Shown: positions 8,768 through 17,749, counted from the first letter of the stretch. The stretch: DNA of 64,000 bases from Chromatiaceae bacterium (GCA_027078745.1 JALWWO010000020.1:276219-340218); one strand, 5' to 3'. Numbers and translations are program-made. Notes: generated from the sequence alone by a model not told the origin.

Positions 8768-10591
8768 GGACTGGGCTTGAAACCAGCACAAGAGATCCGG
8801 CACATCTACCCCTCGCAGTCGAAGTTGCAGGCGGCGATTCCGATCGGGCACCGATCGCAGGCGCAAGCGGGTTTCTAAAGCTAATTCCGGGATGAGCACT
8901 ACCGTCTTTTGGTCTTCTTGATCCACCACCACCCCTTCGCCCTGCCAGTTGGGATGGGCTTTGAGAAAGAGCAGCTTCCAATGCTGGTTGGAAAGGCGTT
9001 CCACCCGCCGCACTGCTGCGGCGGCCTCTTCCGCTTCTCCCAGCCGAGCGCTGATCTGTTCCTCGGAAAGCAAAGGTTCTCCCCGCAATTGGGCGCGGAT
9101 CTGCTGATGCACTAACAGATCCGAATAGCGGCGCAGCGGGCTGGTAGCCCTGGTGTACAGCGATAACCCCAAACCCGCATGTGGTCCCGCTGCCAAACTG
9201 ACCCGAGAGGGCTTGAGCTGGCGGCGATAGGCATACATACCCGCCAGATCCTGGGGCTGGGCTGGCTGCTCCGGCGGGGCTTGGGTGACATAGGGGATGG
9301 GCATCTGCCGTTCCTGACACCAGCGTGCCGCTGCTTCCCCGGCCATGAGCATGGCATCCATGACCAGGGCACGGCTCTGCAGGATGGGCAAGGGGCGGAT
9401 TTGGATCTCGTCTCCCCGAACCCGAACGCTCACCTCGGGCAACTGAATCCGGGCGGCACCCTGGACAAAACGGCGCTGGCGGAAGGGGGCGATATAGTCG
9501 GCGATCTCCCGAAAGGGGCTTTCTTGTAAGCAGGCTTCCGCCGATTCATAGCTCAGCCGCTGCACCCGCACCCAGGTGCGATGAACGTCCACTTGCACAA
9601 GCGCGCCCTGGGCATCGTACGTGCAAGCGAAAGAGAGGGCCGGGGAAATCTCCTGCAGTCCGAGGCCCAAGCGATGCGTGATGGCTGGGGGCAGCATATT
9701 GACCGTAGCTTCCGGCCGGTATTGATTGCAGCCTCTGGCTCGGGCCTCCCGATCCAAATCGCTGTCTGGAGGTACCAGGGCGGCCACATCGGCTACATGG
9801 ATCCAGAGGCGTTCCCCATCGAAACTCAGGGCATCATCGGGATCTTCATTGCCCGCATCATCGATGGCATAGGCGGGCAATTGGGTGAGATCCAAGCGGG
9901 GTTCTTCGGGCAAATCCCCTACAGGAAGGTCCGGTGCGCGATCGGGCAGCCCCGCGCGCCCGGGATAGGGATTGTGTTGGGGAGCCCAATAGCCCACTTG
10001 AATCAGGGCCCGATGGGCATTTTCGGGTGTTTCCTGATGGCCCAGGGCTTGCAGGATGCGGCTGCGCTCGGTTTGTCCCAGGGCCAACCGCTCCACTTCT
10101 TTCAGGCGTTCCCCATCTTCGGGCGCTGCCTTGCCCGCTGCCATGCGGCGGAGGAAGGCTTGCCAGTCCTGTTCCGCCGCTGCTTTGGCCTGCCGTTTGG
10201 CCCGTTCCTGTTCGACCTGTTCCTTAGAAACGACTCGGATGGCCTGTGGGCTGCCCTGAAACAAAAGCCCGTCTGCCACCTGTTGCCATGCGGCCCAAGC
10301 GGTGGCTGGGCTGTATTCCCCAAAGATCAGTTCCGCCAGTTCGGGCAGGTCGGTTTCCGTGCCCGCCAACAGTTCCCAGGCCGCTTCTAACTCCCCTTCT
10401 GGGGGCTGAAGCTGGGAAAAGTCTGTGAAGGGCCCCGGATGGAGAAGTTGGATATCCTTGGGACGGACCCGTTTCTTCTGCCCAGTTTCCAGCAAAATTT
10501 CGATCTTCTCCCCGATAGCTAACACCCGAGCGGGACGACTTTTGTAGAGGACCAAGCTATCCGCTTGGGGGGGAGCAGTGGGGATGGACAA
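8759..10591 (-). CDS. RNase II-family (RNB) 3'-5' exoribonuclease
   Basis: An RNB-domain exoribonuclease of about 610 residues that should degrade RNA processively from the 3' end. The catalytic RNB block near residues 243-254 reads AIDDAGNEDPDDA and carries the metal-binding Asp cluster. The second signature, RATSPLRRYSDLLVHQ, lies near residue 500. The region before RNB is divergent and the C-terminal S1-like part is short, more like the RNase II homologues of some gammaproteobacteria and cyanobacteria than E. coli Rnb or Rnr. The open frame continues upstream into the neighbouring gene, so I place the start at TTG 10591, 8 nt after that gene's stop. Another TTG about 36 nt downstream is possible. 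Confidence 0.82.
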   Translation of the reverse strand: MSIPTAPPQADSLVLYKSRPARVLAIGEKIEILLETGQKKRVRPKDIQLLHPGPFTDFSQLQPPEGELEAAWELLAGTETDLPELAELIFGEYSPATAWAAWQQVADGLLFQGSPQAIRVVSKEQVEQERAKRQAKAAAEQDWQAFLRRMAAGKAAPEDGERLKEVERLALGQTERSRILQALGHQETPENAHRALIQVGYWAPQHNPYPGRAGLPDRAPDLPVGDLPEEPRLDLTQLPAYAIDDAGNEDPDDALSFDGERLWIHVADVAALVPPDSDLDREARARGCNQYRPEATVNMLPPAITHRLGLGLQEISPALSFACTYDAQGALVQVDVHRTWVRVQRLSYESAEACLQESPFREIADYIAPFRQRRFVQGAARIQLPEVSVRVRGDEIQIRPLPILQSRALVMDAMLMAGEAAARWCQERQMPIPYVTQAPPEQPAQPQDLAGMYAYRRQLKPSRVSLAAGPHAGLGLSLYTRATSPLRRYSDLLVHQQIRAQLRGEPLLSEEQISARLGEAEEAAAAVRRVERLSNQHWKLLFLKAHPNWQGEGVVVDQEDQKTVVLIPELALETRLRLRSVPDRNRRLQLRLRGVDVPDLLCWFQAQSSG

Positions 10592-10599
10592 GGGCAGGC

Positions 10600-11241
10600 T
10601 CAGTATTTGTCCAAGGGGCGAAAGACCGGCGCAGCACCCCAGCTGGAGGGATCTGTAGTCCAAGTAGAAGAATCTGTATTGGTTTGGGTGTCCCAACTCG
10701 GCGCAGCTTGTGCCTCTGCTGCCTTTTGCGAGCGGTTCCACGCTTGCGAACTGCTGTCCCACGTGCGTGCTGCGCTGTCTTCTGCCCAACGATCTTTGGG
10801 CGATGTCCAGGGCTCGGGGGGCGGCGTGTAGCTGGATCGCCGTTGCTGCGCTTCCAACTCCTCGATGCGCCGCTTCAAGGCCTCGATCTCCGCCGATTTG
10901 ACGTTGTAGGAACGGGAGGATTCTTCAGAAACGCTGGGCGGTGTGCCGCGAAATCCCGGGGGACCCGGGTAATAATAAGGCGTGCCATAGCCATAGCCGT
11001 AGGGAATGCCATAGCCCGGCGGGGGCGCATAGGGGACTCCGTAAGGAGCCACCCCAGGTGGGGGCCCATAAGGCCCTGGCCCGTAGTCGTACCAATCATC
11101 TTCATATTTGCCGCCGCCCAGCCATTTGCTCGGGTTCAGGAAGTCGCTGAAGAAGTCAAAAGACTGGGCTGTGTGCATAGGGATCAAACCCAGGGTGATG
11201 GACAGTAAAGCAGTGCGCAACGGATTCTTAGGGAGTAGCAC
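10600..11241 (-). CDS. exported Tyr/Gly/Pro-rich low-complexity protein
   Basis: A 213-residue protein of unknown function. The N-terminus is a Sec signal peptide with predicted cleavage near residue 27, after HTAQS. It is followed by an aromatic/acidic patch (FDFFSDFLNPSKWLGG), then about 50 residues of Tyr-Gly-Pro repeats, then a short heptad-like helix (about 110-135: EIEALKRRIEELEAQQRR) and a Ser/Trp/Gln-rich tail. Gly/Tyr/Pro-rich exported proteins of this look include sulfur globule envelope proteins and some outer-membrane-associated proteins, but similarity in composition is not proof of homology. It is immediately upstream of the RNB gene and divergent from the RDD gene. Confidence 0.7.
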   Translation of the reverse strand: MLLPKNPLRTALLSITLGLIPMHTAQSFDFFSDFLNPSKWLGGGKYEDDWYDYGPGPYGPPPGVAPYGVPYAPPPGYGIPYGYGYGTPYYYPGPPGFRGTPPSVSEESSRSYNVKSAEIEALKRRIEELEAQQRRSSYTPPPEPWTSPKDRWAEDSAARTWDSSSQAWNRSQKAAEAQAAPSWDTQTNTDSSTWTTDPSSWGAAPVFRPLDKY

Positions 11242-11310
11242 GGCATAGGATCCTCATAAGGGATGGCTGAACGCTCCGATCATTTGGAACCAACCCATTT
11301 AGCTGAAAAG

Positions 11311-11316
11311 TATAAT
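11311..11316 (+). promoter_or_regulatory. probable -10 box for the RDD gene
   Basis: A perfect TATAAT lies 33 bp before the RDD start codon. No good -35 hexamer sits 16-18 bp upstream; the nearest candidate, TTGGAA, is 21 bp away. Treat this as a weak or activator-dependent promoter. Confidence 0.4.
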
Positions 11317-11348
11317 CGATTCCTCAGCCTGCGGGAAAAGGGGAAGCG

Positions 11349-12056
11349 ATGAAGATACCCTTCGAACCCATCGATACGAGAAGAATCATCGAGATCCCCG
11401 AAGGCGTGGCCTTGCAGCTGCCCTGTGCGGGGCCGGCGGTGCGCGCCACTGCCCTAGTCATTGATACCCTCATCAAGGGAACGCTCTATCTCCTCCTGTT
11501 GCCGTTACTCACCTTCTCTGATTTTGGATGGGGCGTGCTGTTATTAGGTGTTTTCCTAGTGGAATGGTTCTATCCGGTGTTCTTTGAGCTGCGCACCGGT
11601 GCCACCCCCGGGAAACGCATCATGGGGCTATTAGTGGTCACACAGGATGGTACCGCCATCCGTCCCGCCGCTTCTCTGCTGCGCAATCTGCTGCGGGCAG
11701 CGGATTTTCTTCCCTTCGCCTATGGGGTCGGGCTGGTCGCTACCCTGATGGATCGGGATTTCCGGCGCATCGGCGATTTGGCGGCGGGTACTTTGGTAGT
11801 GCACAGGCCCCCAGCGCGATCCCATCGAAAATTACCTCAGGTACCCGCTCAGGTCCCCCCCCAGCCGCTGTCCTTAGATCTGCAGGAAGCCCTCTTGGAC
11901 TTTGCTGAGCGCAGTCCCCAGCTTTCCCGCGCTCGTCGGGTAGAACTCGCCGAACGCTTGACTTCGATCACAGGCCATCGGGGAGAAAGGGCGGTGCAAA
12001 CCCTATTGGGCTATGCTAATTGGATCGCGCGAGGTCGCTTGGGAGATGATCGCTAG
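11349..12056 (+). CDS. RDD family membrane protein
   Basis: A 235-residue integral membrane protein with an RDD domain covering about residues 28-155. Signs of the family are R32-x6-D39 in the first helix, the GATPGKRIMGLLVV loop, and DFRRIGDLAAGTLVV near the end of the domain. About three to four hydrophobic helices are visible. The C-terminal 80 residues are soluble. RDD proteins are poorly understood; some have been linked to ion exchange or membrane stress. Here it sits 11 bp before clcA in the same direction, so a shared transcript and a link with ion transport are plausible. Confidence 0.8.
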   Translation: MKIPFEPIDTRRIIEIPEGVALQLPCAGPAVRATALVIDTLIKGTLYLLLLPLLTFSDFGWGVLLLGVFLVEWFYPVFFELRTGATPGKRIMGLLVVTQDGTAIRPAASLLRNLLRAADFLPFAYGVGLVATLMDRDFRRIGDLAAGTLVVHRPPARSHRKLPQVPAQVPPQPLSLDLQEALLDFAERSPQLSRARRVELAERLTSITGHRGERAVQTLLGYANWIARGRLGDDR

Positions 12057-12067
12057 GTAGAGAAGCC

Positions 12068-13375
12068 ATGTCTCGCAGACAGTGGCAGCGCACGAAGCGA
12101 CAGTTTCGTTCTCCAACTGTGTGGTGGCTGCGCTTCCTGTTTTGGGGCAGTACCCTATTGGTTGGGTTGGTAGCGACGGGGCTCGCCCTCCTCAGCGATG
12201 CAGCTGGTTATTTCTTTCAAGAGCTCGTCTCGCAGCATCCCTGGCTGCCCTTTCTCCTCACGCCCCTGGGATTGTTGAGCATCGCTTGGCTGACGAGGCG
12301 TTATTTTCCCGCTGCGGAGGGCAGCGGCATTCCCCAAGCCATTGCCATTCTCGAAGTCAAGGATGAACAGCGGCGGCAAGAAGTCTTAGGATTGGGCACG
12401 GCTCTATTCAAGGGGGCGATGATCGTGCTGGGACTGGCCTGCGGCGCTTCCATCGGGCGTGAAGGGCCTACGGTGCACATCTCCGCTGCCATCACCTATT
12501 CCCTCTCGAAGCTCGGCCGCTTTCCCTACCATATCCGCACTAGAGGACTGGTGCTGGTGGGAGCAGCTGCCGGATTGTCCGCCGCCTTCAACACCCCTTT
12601 AGCGGGGATCGTGTTTGCCATCGAGGAGATGAGCCGCAGCTTCGAAACTCGCACCATTAACGTCATCTTTCTCGGCGTGGTGGTGGCGGGCATGACCGCT
12701 CTCGCCCTGCAGGGCAATTACAGCTATTTCGGCACGGTCGAGGCCAAACTAGAACCTTCCGCTAGCCTGGCTGCGATCTTCCTCTGCGGTTCGATGGGGG
12801 GGTTGCTGGGAGGGGGGTTCAGCAGGCTGTTGCTCTATGGCGGCGCACGCCTGGGAAAGCTGCGCCGCGCAAGGCCCTATGGTTTCGCCCTCGCTTGTGG
12901 GCTGCTGTTGGCAGGGATCGGCTACATCTCTCATGGGGCGACCTATGGCACCGGCTACGAACAGGCGGTCCAGGTGTTGGAGGGTACAGCAGGGGAAGCG
13001 CCCTTTTATCCCTTGCTCAAGCTCGTGGCCACGGTGATTTCCTACCTCAGCGGCATTCCGGGCGGCATCTTTGCCCCTTCCCTTTCCATCGGCGCTTCCC
13101 TAGGTGCAGAGCTCGCACCGCTCGTGCCTTCCGCCCCCGTGGCTGCGATGGCTCTCTTGGGCATGGGCGCTTATTTTGCCGGTGTGGTTCAATCCCCCAT
13201 CACCGCTGTGGTCATCGTGATGGAAATGACAAATGAACAGGACCTGCTGCTTCCCTTGATGGCCACAGCCCTGCTCGCTCAGGGGGTTTCCAAGCATATC
13301 TCCCCCAAAGCGCTCTACATGGCGTTGGCGGAAGAATTCCTCCGCCAGTGGAAGGGCGCGGCGCAGCCTACTTGA
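12068..13375 (+). CDS. clcA: ClC-type chloride/proton antiporter
   Basis: A 435-residue ClC family channel or exchanger. The chloride-binding motifs are all present: GSGIPQ, GREGPTVH with the external gating Glu, GIPGGIFAPS, and a conserved Tyr in KALYMAL that matches E. coli Tyr445. The pair IEEM matches the E202/E203 region of E. coli ClcA, where E203 is the internal proton gate. This supports a Cl-/H+ exchanger rather than a channel. No C-terminal CBS domains are attached. The last 8 bp overlap the convergent exported-protein gene. Confidence 0.9.
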   Translation: MSRRQWQRTKRQFRSPTVWWLRFLFWGSTLLVGLVATGLALLSDAAGYFFQELVSQHPWLPFLLTPLGLLSIAWLTRRYFPAAEGSGIPQAIAILEVKDEQRRQEVLGLGTALFKGAMIVLGLACGASIGREGPTVHISAAITYSLSKLGRFPYHIRTRGLVLVGAAAGLSAAFNTPLAGIVFAIEEMSRSFETRTINVIFLGVVVAGMTALALQGNYSYFGTVEAKLEPSASLAAIFLCGSMGGLLGGGFSRLLLYGGARLGKLRRARPYGFALACGLLLAGIGYISHGATYGTGYEQAVQVLEGTAGEAPFYPLLKLVATVISYLSGIPGGIFAPSLSIGASLGAELAPLVPSAPVAAMALLGMGAYFAGVVQSPITAVVIVMEMTNEQDLLLPLMATALLAQGVSKHISPKALYMALAEEFLRQWKGAAQPT

Positions 13376-13796
13376 TGGGCTCAGGTTCTGCGATCACAGG
13401 CACGATCGTGCCGTTGAACATGACGGCCACATAGCGCGCTTTGATTCGTTCCCCTTCCCGTTTCCGCAGCTGGAACAAAAAATACCAGCGATCTTCCTGC
13501 TCGTGCTCATGGATGGGCTTGAGTTCGATTTCATGCACCTGCGCACCCTGATAGCGGGGGTCCTTGGTCATCCAAGCGTTGAGAAGCCTGATAGCCTCGG
13601 CGATGGTCATGGGCGGTTGGGCCTGCTCGGCAGGTCGCCAAGCTGGACTGGCAGCGATGTCCGCATCCCTGAGAAAGAGCACCAATCGTTGGCCGTCCAT
13701 GGCATCGATGATCTCATGGGGCCAAAGATTTATGTCGGTTCTAGCCGAAGCATTGATACAGAGCAGGCCGCTGAGGAGGAGGGAAAGTTTGCGCAT
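13368..13796 (-). CDS. small exported protein, unknown
   Basis: A 142-residue protein whose start is set at the ATG before KLSLLLSGLLCINASA, a clear signal peptide cleaved near residue 18-20. A longer reading frame exists upstream but would bury the signal sequence. The mature part is mixed alpha/beta with no Cys or catalytic pattern that I recognise. It lies 23 bp downstream of the SulP transporter stop on the same strand, so it may be co-transcribed and act in the periplasm with that transporter. Its 3' end overlaps clcA by 8 bp. Confidence 0.6.
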   Translation of the reverse strand: MRKLSLLLSGLLCINASARTDINLWPHEIIDAMDGQRLVLFLRDADIAASPAWRPAEQAQPPMTIAEAIRLLNAWMTKDPRYQGAQVHEIELKPIHEHEQEDRWYFLFQLRKREGERIKARYVAVMFNGTIVPVIAEPEPIK

Positions 13797-13819
13797 TTTG
13801 ACCTCTGAGAAAATGGGGA

Positions 13820-15613
13820 TTAAGGCTTGGATTGTTCCGGTAGGCCGAATTCTTCTTGGCATTCCAAGAAGATGCGCTGCTGGCAGCGGGCGCAGCGCGC
13901 CTTGTCCAGTTTCTGATAGACCGCATGAATGGCTGCAGTCTTCCCCTGGAACACATGTTCCGGCCCGATCTCATCCAGACAGCCGCAGCGATCCAGGGTA
14001 TCCCAAAGCCCCTGCTTCACATTGATGAGATAGAGATCGCCCCCCGCTGCCTTGCGCCGCTTTGCCTCTTCTACCAGGGCTTCCCCGCCCTGCAAATCCA
14101 CGAAGTTGATTCCCTGACAGGCGATGGCCAGGTGCTTCTGCTCCGGCTGTTCCGCTCGGATGCGGTCAAAGGCCTCCTGCACATGGTTCACCGAACCGAA
14201 GAAGAGGGAACCATCGATGCGGATGATCTTGAATTGGGGACATTCGGGAAGGTCGGGATTGGTCACCAAGGGACGTTTGGGAAGGGAAGGATCGGGCACC
14301 CGAGATCGGATCGCCGGTTTGGAAACCCGGTCCAGATAGAGCACTAGGGAGAGCAACACGCCGGCGAAGATGGCGAATTCCAGTTCTAGGAACAGGGCGC
14401 TCAGCAGAGTGACCAGCAATACGCTGGTTTCTCGTCGGGAAGCTTGGAAGATATGGGCGATCTGTCCGAAATCGATGAGCCCCCAAGCCACTATGAACAG
14501 CACGCCCGCCATGGCTGCCTTCGGCAGATAGGCGGCTAAGGGAGCGATCAGCACCACGATGAAAATGAGCAGCAGGCCAGCGAACATGGCGGCCAGGGGG
14601 GTGCGGGCGCCTGCTTCATAGTTGAGTCCAGACCGGTTGAAGGAGCCCGTGGCCACATAGCCAGAGAAGAAGCTGCCCGCAATGTTGGATAGACCTTGGC
14701 CGATGAATTCCTGATTGCCGTCGATGCGATAGCCCCCTCGGGCCGCGAGGGAACGACCGATGGAAACTGCCTCCGTGAGGGCGAACAGAGTAACCGCTAG
14801 GGCGGTAGGGGCCAATGCCTTGATGTGGTCGAGGTTAAAGTCAGGATGGGACAGAGGGGGCAAACCGGCGGGCAGCGCACCCACTTGGGCAATATGGGTG
14901 ACCGTCTCCCCGAACAGGAGATTGAGCCCATAGGCTACCAAACCGCCGAAGATCATGCAGAGGATGAGATAGGGCAGTTTGGGAAACCAGCGTTTGATGG
15001 CGATGCCGCTCAGCAAAGTCGCCAGTGCGACGATGGTTGCGAAGGGGTTGATGTCCAGGATATGGCTGCCGAAATTTAACAAAATATCGTGGAGATGACC
15101 GCTGGAATCGATCTCCACGCCGAAGAAATGCTTGAGCTGTTTTGCGGCGATGAGTACAGCAGCACCGGCGGTAAAACCGACAATCACCGAATGAGAGATA
15201 AAGTTGACCAAGGCGCCCAAGCGGGCCAGGCCCAGAGCCAGTTCTAACAAACCCACCATGAGGGTCAGGGTGAGGGCCAGCCCCACATATTCTTGGGAGC
15301 CTGGTGTGGCCAGCAAGGAAAGGGCGGAGAAGAGGACGATGGAAGCGGCGGTGGTAGGGCCGGAGACCAGGTGACGCGAGGAACCGAACAGGGCAGCGAC
15401 CATAGCAGGGATCATGCCCGCATAGAGCCCGTATTCCGGCGGCATGCCGGCGATGGTGGCGAACGCAACCCCCTGGGGAAGTACCACGATGGCCCCCGCC
15501 AAGCCCGCCATGAAATCCACCTTGATATCTTCCTTGGTTACCTGGGGCAACCACCGCAAGAAGGGAACGAACTGAGAGACCCAAGGGGAATCGAGCAGTT
15601 TTGCGGTATTCAC
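13820..15613 (-). CDS. SulP family anion transporter with STAS domain
   Basis: A 597-residue transporter. The N-terminal membrane part (about 30-430) carries SulP signatures such as LPQGVAFATIAGMPPEYGLYA and ATGSFNRSGLNYEAGARTP. A STAS domain follows at about 455-560. The family moves sulfate, bicarbonate, chloride or other anions; the substrate cannot be fixed here. After the STAS domain there is a short Cys-containing tail, CARCQQRIFLEC (C-x2-C-x7-C), preceded by DRCGC. The start codon is GTG. Together with clcA and the RDD gene it makes an anion-transport neighbourhood, although it is convergent with clcA. Confidence 0.87.
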   Translation of the reverse strand: MNTAKLLDSPWVSQFVPFLRWLPQVTKEDIKVDFMAGLAGAIVVLPQGVAFATIAGMPPEYGLYAGMIPAMVAALFGSSRHLVSGPTTAASIVLFSALSLLATPGSQEYVGLALTLTLMVGLLELALGLARLGALVNFISHSVIVGFTAGAAVLIAAKQLKHFFGVEIDSSGHLHDILLNFGSHILDINPFATIVALATLLSGIAIKRWFPKLPYLILCMIFGGLVAYGLNLLFGETVTHIAQVGALPAGLPPLSHPDFNLDHIKALAPTALAVTLFALTEAVSIGRSLAARGGYRIDGNQEFIGQGLSNIAGSFFSGYVATGSFNRSGLNYEAGARTPLAAMFAGLLLIFIVVLIAPLAAYLPKAAMAGVLFIVAWGLIDFGQIAHIFQASRRETSVLLVTLLSALFLELEFAIFAGVLLSLVLYLDRVSKPAIRSRVPDPSLPKRPLVTNPDLPECPQFKIIRIDGSLFFGSVNHVQEAFDRIRAEQPEQKHLAIACQGINFVDLQGGEALVEEAKRRKAAGGDLYLINVKQGLWDTLDRCGCLDEIGPEHVFQGKTAAIHAVYQKLDKARCARCQQRIFLECQEEFGLPEQSKP

Positions 15614-15720
15614 GGGATATCCCTGATCATAAGCAACTGATGCGTCGATACGAAAAAAACTTTACTAGTTTAAGGTATCTAGGCCAGCAATGTCCAATTT
15701 CTCCCTAGAATTGGAATCGA

Positions 15721-16968
15721 TTAAAGGAAGATGCCGGCGACTGCGCCGGTCATGAGGGTGGCTAAGGTACCCGCCAGTATGGACTTCATGCCCAGAGCCA
15801 TGATCTCTTCCCGGCGTTCGGGCACCATGCACCCTAGACCGCCGGTGAGGATGGCTAGGCTTCCAAAATTTGCAAATCCGCAGAGGGCATAGAGCAGAAT
15901 CAGGCGGCTGCGTTCGCTGAGGGCTTCTGGGGGCAGAGCAGCGAGCTCCAAGTAGGCGATCAGCTCGTTAAGCACGGTTTTAATACCCATGAGACTGCCG
16001 GCGGTCTGCGCCTCTTCCCAAGGAATGCCGATGAGCCAAACCACAGGTGCCATCACCCAGCCCAACAGGCGCTGAAGCGTCAGGGCTTCCCCTCCAATCT
16101 GAGGCAAAAAGCTGAGGAGGCTGTTTACCAGGCTCACCAGGGCGATGAACACGATGAGCAGGGCGATGATATGGAGAAACAAGGGGATGGCTTCCAAGGT
16201 GCCTCGGGTCAGAGCCTCCATGGCGGTCTGATCCTGTTGGGGGAGAGCAAAAGGATTTTCTTCTCCGAGGGTTCTTTCTGTTTCCGGCACTAGAATGCCT
16301 GAGATCAAGAGGGCAGCGGGTGCAGAAATCAGGGAAGCGCTGAGAACCTGGCCCAAAGCGCCCGGAACGCTGTCTTCTAGAATGCTCGCATAGAGCACCA
16401 TCACGGTGCCGGCAACCGTGGCCATACCGCAGGTCATGAGGGCAAACAGCTCGCTTCGGGAGAGGTGGCGAAGATAGGGACGGATCAACAAGGGGGATTC
16501 CACCATACCCACGAAGATATTCGCGGCTGCTGCGAAGCCTAAAGCCCCACCGATGCCTAGGGTTCTACGCAGCATCCAGGCAAACCCCTGGATCAGCAGG
16601 GGCAGGACGCGCCAATAGAACAGCAAGGCGGATAGGGCACTTACCACCAGCAACAGGGGCAGAGCTTGGAAGGCGAGGATAAAGCGGTGTTGGGGATAGG
16701 GGATTTCAAAAGGGGCGGTGCCGCCGCCGAGATAGCCGAAGACAAAGGCAGTGCCCGTTTGCGTGGCCTCCTGCAGGCTCACCACCGCTTGATTCAGCCC
16801 TAGGAAGAACGCCTGCGCGCTGGGAAAACCCAACAGCAATCCTGCAAACAGAAATTGTAACCCGAGACCGGAAAGCACCAGCCGAGGGGAAATGGCTTGA
16901 CGCTGTTCGCTGAGGGCCCACGCCAGAACGAGCAATGCCGCGATGCCCACAAACCCTTGAACATGCAT
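15721..16968 (-). CDS. concentrative nucleoside transporter (NupC/CNT family)
   Basis: A 415-residue membrane protein of the CNT family, which moves nucleosides with Na+ or H+. Recognisable blocks are the N-terminal G-x-ALLVLAWALSEQR segment, QTGTAFVFGYLGGG, the VGMVESPLLIRPYL motif and MATVAGTVMVLYAS, followed by SLMGIKTVLNELIAYLEL. Its ATG overlaps the stop of the upstream SAM-hydrolysing gene by one base (TGATG), so the two are translationally coupled. That pairing suggests adenosine as the relevant substrate. Direction of transport in the cell is not shown by sequence. Confidence 0.88.
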   Translation of the reverse strand: MHVQGFVGIAALLVLAWALSEQRQAISPRLVLSGLGLQFLFAGLLLGFPSAQAFFLGLNQAVVSLQEATQTGTAFVFGYLGGGTAPFEIPYPQHRFILAFQALPLLLVVSALSALLFYWRVLPLLIQGFAWMLRRTLGIGGALGFAAAANIFVGMVESPLLIRPYLRHLSRSELFALMTCGMATVAGTVMVLYASILEDSVPGALGQVLSASLISAPAALLISGILVPETERTLGEENPFALPQQDQTAMEALTRGTLEAIPLFLHIIALLIVFIALVSLVNSLLSFLPQIGGEALTLQRLLGWVMAPVVWLIGIPWEEAQTAGSLMGIKTVLNELIAYLELAALPPEALSERSRLILLYALCGFANFGSLAILTGGLGCMVPERREEIMALGMKSILAGTLATLMTGAVAGIFL

Positions 16969-17702
16969 CAGCCTGAGAGGGAAAAGACATCGCCCGTGCG
17001 AACGCCCAACACCTGATCCGCTCGGCCCTGATTGACGGCCAGTTCCACGAGGCCAAATGAATTCTTATACCAGAAACCCTGTCCCACGGGAACTTCGCAG
17101 AAGGTTCGCGCGAAGCGCAGCTGATGGGCTTTGATTTGGATCTGGATTGCGGAATCGAGCTGGCTCGCCCGCAGTCCGGTCATCAAATTGCCATAGCGAT
17201 CGCTATAAATAATTCTCTGGCAGTCTTCCGGCCAGTCCGCGCCCACGATCTGAGACCGATCGATTTCCGCAGTTTCCAAGGCCTCCCCCAGCAAGAGCTT
17301 TGCCGCGATGGGTGCAAAGAGATCTCGACCGTGAAAACTGGCGGAAAGCCGCGCCGGACGCCAATGTACGACGTGCAGCCGAGCATCGGGGAATGCCCTT
17401 GCGACCAAGGTGAGCAAGCCATTGTCCGGGCCGATGAAAGTGCCCTTCTCTGTCTGCAAGATCAGCGCTTGCCGATCCCCACCCACGCCGGGATCGACCA
17501 CGCAGAGATAGAGGGTATCCGAAGGCAAATCTCGGATCAGGGCAGGCAATAGATAGGCGGCGAATTCCGGATGGAAGGGGGGTAAATCTGAGATCAGATC
17601 GATGACGGGTATTGCAGGCACTAGGTTATGAAGCACTGCCCTCAGCTGCCCCACATAGGGTCCCGTACCCCCGAAATCGGTTACCAGCGCAATGCGTTTC
17701 AT
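16968..17702 (-). CDS. SAM hydrolase / S-adenosyl-L-methionine hydroxide adenosyltransferase (DUF62)
   Basis: A 244-residue member of the DUF62 family, related to fluorinase and chlorinase but in most bacteria splitting SAM to adenosine and methionine with hydroxide. Family landmarks are LVTDFGGTGPYVG at the N-terminus, D70 and R77 in VVDPGVGGDRQAL, and H124 in FHGRD. These match the reported Asp-Arg-His catalytic set. The C-terminal domain holds YSDRYGNLMTG and the GxFWYKNSFGLVELA substrate-pocket block. The C-terminal stop is fused to the start of a nucleoside carrier gene, which fits adenosine as product. Confidence 0.88.
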   Translation of the reverse strand: MKRIALVTDFGGTGPYVGQLRAVLHNLVPAIPVIDLISDLPPFHPEFAAYLLPALIRDLPSDTLYLCVVDPGVGGDRQALILQTEKGTFIGPDNGLLTLVARAFPDARLHVVHWRPARLSASFHGRDLFAPIAAKLLLGEALETAEIDRSQIVGADWPEDCQRIIYSDRYGNLMTGLRASQLDSAIQIQIKAHQLRFARTFCEVPVGQGFWYKNSFGLVELAVNQGRADQVLGVRTGDVFSLSG

Positions 17703-17749
17703 AGCAGCTGATTTGCTGGACTACCCGTATTGCAAGGTCGGTCCCCCGA

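Noticed and set aside
9581-10390. 269-codon plus-strand open frame
   Set aside because: Antisense to the RNB exoribonuclease with intact catalytic motifs.
15660-15720. CCAATT...AATTGG inverted repeat after nupC
   Set aside because: The stem is only about 6 bp, with a 9-nt loop and no T-run, so it is too weak to call a terminator.
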